Assembly (NCBI RefSeq): GCF_016785945.1
Contig: NZ_JAEMEF010000008.1
Coordinates: forward strand, 62,001-126,000
Reading direction: 5' to 3'
Source of the DNA: Olleya sediminilitoris
GTDB lineage: Bacteria > Bacteroidota > Bacteroidia > Flavobacteriales > Flavobacteriaceae
DNA: 64,000 nucleotides
Below are positions 45,173 to 53,005 of the stretch, piece by piece. A model generated the notes under the pieces. It did no database searches and was not told the DNA's origin. It was given only the letters and a program-made list of their open reading frames with translations. The first letter of the stretch is position 1. Every line of letters starts with the position of its first letter. The position numbers and the translations under genes are program-made.

Positions 45173-46561
45173 ATGAAAAACATAAAATCTTACGTTCAAG
45201 AAAACAAACAACGTTTTCTTGACGAATTAATAGAGCTACTTAAGATTCCCTCTATAAGTGCAGACTCAGCTTACAAAAAGCACACAATAAACACTGCAGA
45301 GGTCGTTGCAAAAAGCCTAACAGATGCTGGTTGTGACGTAGTAGAAATTTGCGAAACAGAAGGCTATCCAATTATTTACGCACATAAAATAATTGATAAA
45401 GATTTACCAACAGTTTTAGTTTATGGTCATTATGACGTACAACCACCAGACCCATTAAATTTATGGACATCACCACCATTTGAGCCTGTAATTAAAACAA
45501 CAGATTTACATCCTGAAGGAGCCATTTTTGCACGTGGTGCCTGTGATGACAAAGGTCAAATGTACATGCACGTTAAGGCTATGGAGTTTATGACCAAAAA
45601 TAATACTTTACCTTGTAACGTCAAGTTTATGATTGAAGGCGAAGAAGAGGTTGGTAGTGTTAACCTTGGTAAATTTGTAAAGCAAAACCAAGAAAAGCTA
45701 TCAAATGATGTGATTCTAATTAGTGATACTGGTATGATTGCAAAAGACACACCATCCATTACAACAGGATTACGTGGTTTAAGTTATGTTGAGGTAGAAG
45801 TTACAGGGCCAAATCGCGATTTACATTCTGGTTTATATGGTGGTGCAGTAGCAAATCCAATAAACGTATTGACTAAAATGATAGCCTCGCTTCATGATGA
45901 CAATAATCATATTACCATTCCATGTTTTTATGATAATGTTGAAGAATTATCAAAAGACGAGCGTGCACAAATGGCTAAAGCCCCTTTTTCTTTAGATAAA
46001 TATAAAGCAGCTTTAGATATAGATGCTGTCTACGGAGAAGAAGGTTATACAACCAACGAGCGTAACAGCATAAGACCAACCTTAGACGTTAATGGTATTT
46101 GGGGAGGTTACACAGGCGAAGGCGCAAAAACAGTAATTGCTAGTCAAGCATTTGCAAAAATATCTATGCGATTAGTACCAAACCAAGATTGGGAAAACAT
46201 TACAGACCTATTTAAAAACCATTTTGAAAGTATTGCTCCAGAAGGCGTCAAAGTAAAAGTAACACCTCATCATGGTGGACAAGGTTACGTAACACCAATA
46301 GATAGTGTCGGTTATCAAGCAGCAAGTAAAGCCTATCAAGAAACCTTTGGTAAAACACCAATACCACAACGTAGTGGAGGAAGCATACCAATCGTATCAT
46401 TATTCGAGCAAGAACTAAAAAGTAAAACCATTTTAATGGGCTTTGGTTTAGACAGCGATGCAATACATAGTCCAAACGAACATTTTGGAGTTTGGAACTA
46501 CCTAAAAGGGATAGAAACCATCCCGTATTTCTACAAATATTTTACTGAAATGCATAAATAA
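45173..46561 (+). CDS. M20 family dipeptidase (metallopeptidase)
   Basis: Cytosolic zinc dipeptidase related to CNDP/PepV-like M20 enzymes, 462 residues. The ATG at 45173 (MKNIKSYVQENKQRF) is preferred over 45137, which would add 12 hydrophobic residues with no family match. Metal ligands and catalytic residues: His in VYGHYDVQPPDP, Asp in ARGACDDKGQM, Glu pair in IEGEEEVGS, Asp in SDTGM, and His near the end in DAIHSPNEHFG. The lid domain contains GPNRDLHSGLYGGAVANP. It is monocistronic. The exact dipeptide specificity is unknown. Confidence 0.93.
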   Translation: MKNIKSYVQENKQRFLDELIELLKIPSISADSAYKKHTINTAEVVAKSLTDAGCDVVEICETEGYPIIYAHKIIDKDLPTVLVYGHYDVQPPDPLNLWTSPPFEPVIKTTDLHPEGAIFARGACDDKGQMYMHVKAMEFMTKNNTLPCNVKFMIEGEEEVGSVNLGKFVKQNQEKLSNDVILISDTGMIAKDTPSITTGLRGLSYVEVEVTGPNRDLHSGLYGGAVANPINVLTKMIASLHDDNNHITIPCFYDNVEELSKDERAQMAKAPFSLDKYKAALDIDAVYGEEGYTTNERNSIRPTLDVNGIWGGYTGEGAKTVIASQAFAKISMRLVPNQDWENITDLFKNHFESIAPEGVKVKVTPHHGGQGYVTPIDSVGYQAASKAYQETFGKTPIPQRSGGSIPIVSLFEQELKSKTILMGFGLDSDAIHSPNEHFGVWNYLKGIETIPYFYKYFTEMHK

Positions 46562-46574
46562 TAATTAGGGTGTC

Positions 46575-46661
46575 ACCACCTTTTGCTTTAAAAGTGGCAA
46601 AAGGTGGTCGCGTCATCCGTTATATCTTTATTTTGCCATATATGGCAGCAAAATAAAGGAT
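46575..46661. repeat. Twin-hairpin structured intergenic element
   Basis: Two strong hairpins in tandem. ACCACCTTTTGC (46575-46586) pairs perfectly with GCAAAAGGTGGT (46597-46608). CTTTATTTTGC (46626-46636) pairs with GCAAAATAAAG (46648-46658), whose loop contains the palindrome GCCATATATGGC. ATCC (46615-46618) and GGAT (46658-46661) extend the second one. Neither is followed by a T-run, so these are not ordinary terminators. A dispersed repeat or a structured RNA is possible. Confidence 0.5.
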
Positions 46662-46746
46662 GCCACTACTACCGCTTACACGTTAGACCTACTGCTAACA
46701 ACTAAAAAACAACACCTTACCTAAATTATTTCAATAAAAAAACAGC

Positions 46747-46807
46747 TCTACATTTGTAGAATTGATTTTTTATTCTACATTTGTAGAGGTTAATCTAAAC
46801 TTGTAGA
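46747..46807. promoter_or_regulatory. Three tandem BlaI/MecI-type operators
   Basis: TCTACATTTGTAGA occurs identically at 46747-46760 and 46774-46787, and as TCTAAACTTGTAGA (two mismatches) at 46794-46807, ending 1 nt before the blaI ATG. The TACA..TGTA dyad is the classical BlaI/MecI operator. Start-to-start spacing is 27 and 20 bp. Autorepression of the blaI-M56 pair is the obvious reading. Confidence 0.85.
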
Positions 46808-46808
46808 C

Positions 46809-47174
46809 ATGCAATTATCAAAAACGGAAGAAGAATTAATGAATCACCTATGGAAGCTAGAAAAAGCTTTCATGAAGGACTTATTAGAAGCCTATCCAGA
46901 GCCTAAACCTGCAAATACTACTATAGCGACATTATTAAAACGTATGACAGACAAAGGTTTTGTGACTTACACTAAATTTGGTAACTCAAGACAATACTAT
47001 CCTTTAGTTAATAAAAAAGACTATTTCTCTAAGCATGTTAATGGGTTAATCAAAAACTTTTTTAACAATAGCAGTTCTCAATTTGCTTCATTTTTTACTA
47101 AAGAAACAGATTTAAGTAAATCAGAATTAGAAGCATTACGCTCTATAATTGATAATGAAATTAAAAACAAATAA
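46809..47174 (+). CDS. BlaI/MecI/CopY family transcriptional repressor
   Basis: Winged-helix repressor of 121 residues. It starts MQLSKTEEELMNHLWKLEKAF. The recognition helix region is NTTIATLLKRMTDKGFVTY and the wing is KFGNSRQYYPLV. The C-terminal helix dimerises and carries the region cut by M56 proteases in studied homologues. It binds the three dyads just upstream and is followed after 2 nt by the M56 sensor gene. No beta-lactamase gene is in the neighbourhood, so it does not signal resistance by itself. Homologous pairs in Bacteroidota often serve envelope stress. Confidence 0.93.
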   Translation: MQLSKTEEELMNHLWKLEKAFMKDLLEAYPEPKPANTTIATLLKRMTDKGFVTYTKFGNSRQYYPLVNKKDYFSKHVNGLIKNFFNNSSSQFASFFTKETDLSKSELEALRSIIDNEIKNK

Positions 47175-47176
47175 TT

Positions 47177-49537
47177 ATGGGATTACTGCTATTAAAATCC
47201 ATTACCTGTCTATTAATACTTCTTATATTCTATAAATTAATATTAGAAACTTTAAGCAACCATAAATTTAAAAGAGCCTATTTATTAATCGCTATTTTAA
47301 CATCAGTCATTACGCCTTTTATAACCTTTGTAAAATATGTAGCTCCTTCAGTTGATAAGGTATTGCTAATTGATAATAATACAGAAACAATACCATTAAA
47401 TACAACTTTTAAAATAGCAGAAGGCACTAATTACTTAGCATTTGTATTATGGAGTTTATACGCAATTGGTGTTAGCTTATTCTTAATTAGGTTTGGAAAA
47501 AATGTTTTTGGGATTGTTTCAAAAATTAAAAAACATGAAAAAGTTAAACATAATAATTTCATCAATGTTTTAATACATCAACTGGAAATTCCACATACTT
47601 TTTTCAACTTCATTTTTCTTAATAAAAATAAATTCGAACACAATCAAATTCCGCATGAAATATTACTACACGAACAAACACATGCTAAACAAAAACATAG
47701 TTTAGATATATTATTTATTGAGCTATTACAAATAATGTTTTGGTTTAATCCATTGTTATATTGGTTAAAAAAAGAGGTTAAACTTAATCATGAATTTTTA
47801 GCTGACCAAGCGGTTTTAAATCAAGGAGTAGACACTAAAAACTATCAAAATATTTTGCTAGCGTTCTCATCAAACCAGCAGGAACAGGCATTAGTTAATG
47901 CCATCAATTATTCATCAATCAAAAAACGTTTTACACTTATGAAAACACAAACAACAAAATCAGTCGCTTGGCTACGCAGTTTACTACTGCTTCCATTATT
48001 AGGAGTTTTAATTTACAGCTTCAGTAATACAATAGAAATTGAAAAAGAAACTAACTCTAATTTATTACAAAAATTTGAAAATGCATCAGAAAAGGTAAAT
48101 TCTAAAATTAATTATATAAATGAAATTAATAAAGACGAGTATTATAAAAATGTAACAATAATATTTAGAGATAAAAACAAGAATGTAATTGCAACTAAAA
48201 AATATGTTGACTTATCTGAATTAGAAAGGAAACTATTACCACCTCCACCATCCAAACCAAAAAAGATTAGCCCAACAAAACAACAGTTAAACAATTGGTT
48301 GGACAGTAAAAAATATGGTATTTGGTTAGACGGAAAAAAAATTAACAATAATAAATTATCATCATTATCAACATCAAGTTTTGCTCATTATTTTGAAAGT
48401 AAATTGGCTAAAAATGCTTTAAACTATGGCAAACATTATTACCAAATAGATTTATACACAGAAGATGCATTTAACAAAAATTGGGAGGATACAATAAAAC
48501 CTTTAAGTAAAGAATCTGAAATATTTATCTACTATAATCAAAAAGCATTAAGTAATAATAAAAAACAAATTTCAAATTATACTCAATCTGCGACTTTTTT
48601 AGAAAACACAAAATTACTAGTAAACGGAATAGAATGTGATGGTTGTAAACTTAATTTAAGTAAAAAAGGCATAATTGGACTAATATTATCTACCAATAAC
48701 AAAGAAGCAATCACGGAGTTTAAACTTAAAATACCCGGAATTAAAACCTTATTTAACGAAGGTAACATGCCTAATAACGAAACTAAACAATATATTACAA
48801 GAGCTAAGCAAGGAGATATTATCCAAGTATTTGACATTAAAACTAAGTCCAATAAATTTAAGCCTGTTGTTATAAAGGTTGTAGACAAAAATGATGAGAA
48901 TTATTCTGAATCACCTAAAGTAAAAAAAGGAGACGCGTCTAGTATTCCTCCTCCACCTCCACCACCTCCAGTAAATCCTAATGCAACACCAGAAGAAAAA
49001 GCAAAACAAGAAGAAGTCATAGAACAATACAATAAAGAGAATAAAATTATAAAAGGAAAGGTGTACAAGAATCCACCACCTCCTCCTGCTGCTCCAACAC
49101 CACCTGCACCTTTGAAAAGTGATAAAGAACTTGTTGAAGCAAAAAGAGCTAAATTGATTGCTAGACGTAATCAAATAATAGCTGAAAGAAATAAGAAAAA
49201 AAGCACTTTAAAAAAGGCAAAATCAATAGAAAGAAAAGAAGCACTAGAAAGTAGAAGAGCTGAACTTATAGAAAAAAGAGACGCCAGGAAAATAGCACTT
49301 CAAAAAAGAAGAGATAATATGCTGCCTCCACCTCCACCAAAATCTCCTTTACAACATGTTATTGATATGTCTAAAAAAGGAGCGACATTTTACTACAACA
49401 CCAATAAAATATCATCTGATAAAGCTATCGAATTAATTAAACAGAATAAAAATTTAAATATTTCTTCAAATACTGATAATGGTAATTCAACTGTAAAAAT
49501 CTCAGAAAAAGGAATAATTACAATTAATGATAACTAA
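47177..49537 (+). CDS. M56 (BlaR1-like) membrane metallopeptidase with proline-rich C-terminus
   Basis: Inner-membrane sensor protease of 786 residues. Membrane helices lie at about 4-24, 34-54, 88-106 and, after the protease domain, 265-284 (SLLLLPLLGVLIYSF). The zinc site is HEQTH (His165, Glu166, His169) with the third ligand Glu206 in NHEFLADQ. It should cleave BlaI when activated. The periplasmic part (290-786) is not a penicillin-binding domain. It holds three Pro-rich runs (LLPPPPSKPKK, IPPPPPPPP, NPPPPPAAPTPPAP), a Lys/Arg/Glu-rich helix (about 655-715), and a small terminal unit with GATFYYNTNKISSDKAIELI. The ligand is unknown. Confidence 0.88.
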   Translation: MGLLLLKSITCLLILLIFYKLILETLSNHKFKRAYLLIAILTSVITPFITFVKYVAPSVDKVLLIDNNTETIPLNTTFKIAEGTNYLAFVLWSLYAIGVSLFLIRFGKNVFGIVSKIKKHEKVKHNNFINVLIHQLEIPHTFFNFIFLNKNKFEHNQIPHEILLHEQTHAKQKHSLDILFIELLQIMFWFNPLLYWLKKEVKLNHEFLADQAVLNQGVDTKNYQNILLAFSSNQQEQALVNAINYSSIKKRFTLMKTQTTKSVAWLRSLLLLPLLGVLIYSFSNTIEIEKETNSNLLQKFENASEKVNSKINYINEINKDEYYKNVTIIFRDKNKNVIATKKYVDLSELERKLLPPPPSKPKKISPTKQQLNNWLDSKKYGIWLDGKKINNNKLSSLSTSSFAHYFESKLAKNALNYGKHYYQIDLYTEDAFNKNWEDTIKPLSKESEIFIYYNQKALSNNKKQISNYTQSATFLENTKLLVNGIECDGCKLNLSKKGIIGLILSTNNKEAITEFKLKIPGIKTLFNEGNMPNNETKQYITRAKQGDIIQVFDIKTKSNKFKPVVIKVVDKNDENYSESPKVKKGDASSIPPPPPPPPVNPNATPEEKAKQEEVIEQYNKENKIIKGKVYKNPPPPPAAPTPPAPLKSDKELVEAKRAKLIARRNQIIAERNKKKSTLKKAKSIERKEALESRRAELIEKRDARKIALQKRRDNMLPPPPPKSPLQHVIDMSKKGATFYYNTNKISSDKAIELIKQNKNLNISSNTDNGNSTVKISEKGIITINDN

Positions 49538-49570
49538 TTAAAACGATTAAAAAATTCAAACTTAATATTA

Positions 49571-49597
49571 AAAACCTCATTTTTTTGAGGTTTTTTT
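49571..49597 (+). terminator. Intrinsic terminator after the M56 gene
   Basis: AAAACCTCA (49571-49579), T6 loop, TGAGGTTTT (49586-49594), then more T. It ends the blaI-M56 unit. Confidence 0.85.
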
Positions 49598-49667
49598 AGC
49601 TCTAAACTGTAACAAAAGCTAGCACTTAGCGTTCTAATAGATATCATCAATCAAAATCAATCATATC

Positions 49668-50768
49668 ATGTTAAAACAATTTTTTATTATCTGCTCTGGA
49701 GCAGATACAGACCTATTAAACACAACATCAAAAGGCGAACAAAACAAGTATGTTGGAATTGGTGCTACTGTGTTTTTCACAGCTATAATGGCCTTTATAG
49801 CGTCCAGTTACGCATTATTTACAGTCTTTGACAATGTCTATGCTGCTATTGGATTTGGTCTAATTTGGGGTTTGTTAATATTTAATTTAGACCGTTTTAT
49901 TGTTTCGACTATCAAAAAACGAGGGAGTTTTACTAGAGAGTTATTACAAGCTACACCAAGATTAATACTAGCACTAATCATAGCAATAGTAATATCTAAA
50001 CCTTTAGAGTTAAAGCTTTTTGAAAAAGAAATCAATCAAGTTTTATTAACCGAAAAAAATGCAATGACGCTTCAAAACCAAGATGCTATTGCTTTACAAT
50101 TTTCACCTAAAGAAAAACAACTAAAACAAGCTATAGTCAACCTTGAAAATAACATTACTGTTAAAGAGGCTGAAGTTAACACCCTTTACAACACTTATAT
50201 TGCAGAAGCTGAAGGTAATTCTGGAACAAATAAATTAGGAAAAGGACCTGTATACAAAGAAAAAAGAGAAAAACATGATACTGCTTTAGCAGAATTACAA
50301 ACGCTTAAAGCAGATACAAAACAAAAAATTACAGCAATTGAATCTGAATTATTAGTACTTAAAACTAAGTATGATAATCAAGTTGCTAATACACAACCGA
50401 TAATTGATGGGTTTGATGGTTTAATGGCTAGAATAAATGCTTTAAACAGTTTGCCTTGGCTTCCTTCATTTTTTGTCTTTTTGTTATTTTTAGCTATTGA
50501 AACTTCTCCAATAATAGCAAAACTTTTAACTCCAAAAGGAGAATATGATTTTAAACTTGAAGATCATGAAACAGCTATTAAAACTGTAGTAGAGCAACGT
50601 GTTAAAGAAAGGCAATTATCCGTTGCTGCAGATTTTAAAATTAATGATAAAGTATATGCAGATTTATCAGAAGAAGATGAATTATATGACTACAAACAAA
50701 AAAAAGCCAGAGCATTAATGCAGCTTCAAGCGGATGCTTTTTATAAACAGCAACAAAAAGCATTGTAA
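49668..50768 (+). CDS. DUF4407 membrane protein
   Basis: A 366-residue protein of the DUF4407 family, function unknown. It starts MLKQFFIICSGADTDLLN, as in the family. Membrane helices lie at about 30-50, 57-73 and 96-112 (the segment FGLIWGLLIFNLDRFIVSTI is diagnostic), with a fourth near 262-280 (LPSFFVFLLFLAIETSPIIAKLL). Between them is a long coiled-coil (about 120-250) rich in Lys, Glu, Gln and Ala. It is monocistronic with a terminator on each side. Confidence 0.88.
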   Translation: MLKQFFIICSGADTDLLNTTSKGEQNKYVGIGATVFFTAIMAFIASSYALFTVFDNVYAAIGFGLIWGLLIFNLDRFIVSTIKKRGSFTRELLQATPRLILALIIAIVISKPLELKLFEKEINQVLLTEKNAMTLQNQDAIALQFSPKEKQLKQAIVNLENNITVKEAEVNTLYNTYIAEAEGNSGTNKLGKGPVYKEKREKHDTALAELQTLKADTKQKITAIESELLVLKTKYDNQVANTQPIIDGFDGLMARINALNSLPWLPSFFVFLLFLAIETSPIIAKLLTPKGEYDFKLEDHETAIKTVVEQRVKERQLSVAADFKINDKVYADLSEEDELYDYKQKKARALMQLQADAFYKQQQKAL

Positions 50769-50770
50769 CT

Positions 50771-50804
50771 AAAAAAGGCTTCAATTAAAATTGAAGCCTT
50801 TTTT
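50771..50804. terminator. Bidirectional intrinsic terminator
   Basis: AAAAAAGGCTTCAA (50771-50784), loop TTAAAA, TTGAAGCCTTTTTT (50791-50804). It sits between the convergent DUF4407 and PhnA genes and suits both strands. Confidence 0.9.
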
Positions 50805-50821
50805 GTATGTATTAATTAAGA

Positions 50822-51400
50822 TTATAGTTTCTTAACGTATTCTGTAATAATAACGGTAAGTGTAGGTCCTACTTTACCTTCAATATAGTTAGCGTTCTCA
50901 TGATCTAATCTTATATTTCTAACAGCAGTACCTTGTTTAGCAACTTGACTAGACCCTTTAATTTTAAGATCTTTAACTAAGACAACACTATCTCCTGTTT
51001 CTAAAATAACACCATTACAATCTCTATGGATAATTTTATCAGCTTCGTCTTTGTGCTCATCGGTTAATCTAGCAATTGCTAAATTATCATCGTCTAGATA
51101 CATCATATCTAGTAAATCTTTTGGCCAACCTTCGGCTCTTAGCCTTTGTAACATTCTCCAAGCCATAATCTGAACAGCAACATGCTCTGACCACATACTA
51201 TCGTTTAAACACCTCCAATGGTTTACATCCATCTCTGTGTTTTTCTCGATTTGATCATAACAGTTTGCACAAACTAACAAGCAAGTGTCTACGGTCTCGT
51301 TTAAAGATGGTGGAATATTATATTGTCTAGTATCTGTAGTAGAAGTACACAACTCGCAAGTAGTATTACTTCTATCTTGTAACATTTGAAGTACGCTCAT
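50822..51400 (-). CDS. PhnA/YjdM family zinc-ribbon protein
   Basis: A 192-residue cytoplasmic protein. The ATG at 51400 (MSVLQMLQDRSNTTCELC) is chosen over 51421, since seven further residues would precede the family start. The N-terminal zinc ribbon has CELC and CANC pairs. The C-terminal PhnA domain contains VILETGDSVVLVKDLKIKGSS and RNIRLDHENANYIEGKV. Despite its name the family is not proven to act on phosphonates. It lies 62 nt after manA and may be the last gene of that transcript. Confidence 0.88.
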   Translation of the reverse strand: MSVLQMLQDRSNTTCELCTSTTDTRQYNIPPSLNETVDTCLLVCANCYDQIEKNTEMDVNHWRCLNDSMWSEHVAVQIMAWRMLQRLRAEGWPKDLLDMMYLDDDNLAIARLTDEHKDEADKIIHRDCNGVILETGDSVVLVKDLKIKGSSQVAKQGTAVRNIRLDHENANYIEGKVGPTLTVIITEYVKKL

Positions 51401-51462
51401 GATATATTTTTTGATGCGCACAAATATAGTAAATGCTTTGTGTTAAAACACTAATTGTAATG

Positions 51463-52464
51463 CTAAGATGCTTTTTGAACTGGTCTAGCAATTTTGTGGT
51501 CAACAAAAACCTCTAACAATTTAGCTTTTTGTGCATTAAAAACGACTTCTTTAGCTGATGCTGGAATTAAAATGGTTTCTCCCATTTTTATAGTTTCAGT
51601 TTGTAGTCCTGAAGTAATTTCGGCTTTACCTTCAACACACATAAATATTACAAACGAATCTAAATTAGAATAATCTCTAACTTTAATCTTTGATATTGAC
51701 ATGATATTGGTTGTGAAGTAATCACAGTCAACTAGATTTGTACTACAATTAGGAATCAAACTATAATCTGCCTTTCCGTTAGACTCAAAATGTTTAGTTG
51801 CTTGAGCTGCTAATTTAGTATGTAATTCTCTTTTATGTCCTGAATCATCCATCCTATCCCAATCATAAACACGATAAGTAATGTCTGATGTTTGTTGTAT
51901 TTCGGCAGCTAAAACACCAGCTCCAACAGCGTGTACTTTTCCTGCTGGAATAAAATAACTATCTCCTTTTTTTACTTTTTCGCGATTAAAAACAGTATCA
52001 ACATTTTGTGCTGTAATATGATTAAGTAACTCTGGATTTGTGTCTTTACTTTTTAATCCTAAAACAATATCTGCATTATCATCACTATCCATTATATACC
52101 ACATTTCAGTTTTACCAAAACTATTATGATGTTGTTTTGCCATTTGATTATCTGGATGGACTTGTACAGATAAATCTGTTTTAGCATCTAAAAATTTAAT
52201 TAATAAAGGAAAGTTGGTACCAAAGTTTTCAAAATTATTAACACCAACCATTTCTGCTTTATGCTCTGCAATTAATTGTTTTAAATCTTGACCTTGATAT
52301 AACCCATTTGAAACAACAGAGATGTTACCATTAACGTCTGATATTTCCCAACTCTCTCCAACATTATCTTTATTGGTAGCCTTCCCTAAAAGATTAGCTA
52401 GTTTGTTTCCTCCCCAGATTTTTTCTTTTAGAATAGGATTAAATTTTATAGGATATGCTTTCAT
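51463..52464 (-). CDS. manA: Mannose-6-phosphate isomerase, class I
   Basis: Cytoplasmic zinc enzyme, 333 residues, that interconverts fructose-6-phosphate and mannose-6-phosphate. Its start YPIKFNPILKEKIWGG is typical. Zinc and substrate segments: QVHPDNQMAKQHHNSFGKTEMWYI, IPAGKVHAVGAGVLAAEIQQ and the RVYDWDR motif. It lies 13 nt downstream of the GT2-like gene, in the same minus-strand unit as the receiver-GT2 fusion. This suggests it supplies mannose-derived nucleotide sugar for the polysaccharide made by this locus. That link is inferred from gene order. Confidence 0.93.
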   Translation of the reverse strand: MKAYPIKFNPILKEKIWGGNKLANLLGKATNKDNVGESWEISDVNGNISVVSNGLYQGQDLKQLIAEHKAEMVGVNNFENFGTNFPLLIKFLDAKTDLSVQVHPDNQMAKQHHNSFGKTEMWYIMDSDDNADIVLGLKSKDTNPELLNHITAQNVDTVFNREKVKKGDSYFIPAGKVHAVGAGVLAAEIQQTSDITYRVYDWDRMDDSGHKRELHTKLAAQATKHFESNGKADYSLIPNCSTNLVDCDYFTTNIMSISKIKVRDYSNLDSFVIFMCVEGKAEITSGLQTETIKMGETILIPASAKEVVFNAQKAKLLEVFVDHKIARPVQKAS

Positions 52465-52477
52465 AGTGATACTTAAT

Positions 52478-52972
52478 TTAAAGTTTGCTTAAACTTTGTA
52501 AGTTTACAAACTGATCGTTTACATTTAATTTTTTTAAATAATCGATAATAGAAAATAAGCTTTTAAACAATGTTAATTTAATATCTCTTTTTTTAAGGTT
52601 TTCAATATTAAAATCTAAAATCAAATCTTGGTTTTTCGATATAGCTTTAATCAAACCATTTAAACCATGTTCGTTTTTATTTAAAAGGTTTGCTGTTGCA
52701 TAACCCAAATGTTCTAAATCATGTTGACTAGCCATAAATCTTGCTCCTGCTCTAACTGCAGACACATCAGACTTAAACTTATTTATATTAACTACAGATA
52801 CATTGTTACAACATTGCTTTATCTGGTCAAGAATCTTGTAGGTATTATCTTTACTATTGTTATTTACCAAACACAACTCTAAATTTGGAGTTTTTTGTAT
52901 TTGTTGTATAAAACAATCTGTATCGATATCATTCTCGTTATTATGAAAAATTATAATTACACCTATTTTCAT
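52478..52972 (-). CDS. Short degenerate GT2-like protein
   Basis: A 164-residue protein with the start of a GT-A fold: GVIIIFHNNENDID (residues 4-17) and CLVNNNSKDNTYKILDQI (about 34-51) match the first two beta-alpha units of family 2 glycosyltransferases (N-D-S-x-D-x-T type). After VSAVRAGARFMASQHDLEHLGY no DxD metal motif or acceptor region follows, and the protein ends about 100 residues short. It is probably inactive as a transferase, and may be a regulatory partner or a decaying gene. It is encoded 33 nt after the receiver-GT2 fusion and 13 nt before manA, with an intact frame. Confidence 0.7.
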   Translation of the reverse strand: MKIGVIIIFHNNENDIDTDCFIQQIQKTPNLELCLVNNNSKDNTYKILDQIKQCCNNVSVVNINKFKSDVSAVRAGARFMASQHDLEHLGYATANLLNKNEHGLNGLIKAISKNQDLILDFNIENLKKRDIKLTLFKSLFSIIDYLKKLNVNDQFVNLQSLSKL

Positions 52973-53005
52973 GATTTGTGTTTGGGGATTTGGGGTTATT
53001 ATTAT

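Noticed and set aside
46809-49537. Beta-lactam resistance operon
   Set aside because: The regulator pair is BlaI/BlaR-like, but there is no beta-lactamase or penicillin-binding sensor domain in or next to it.
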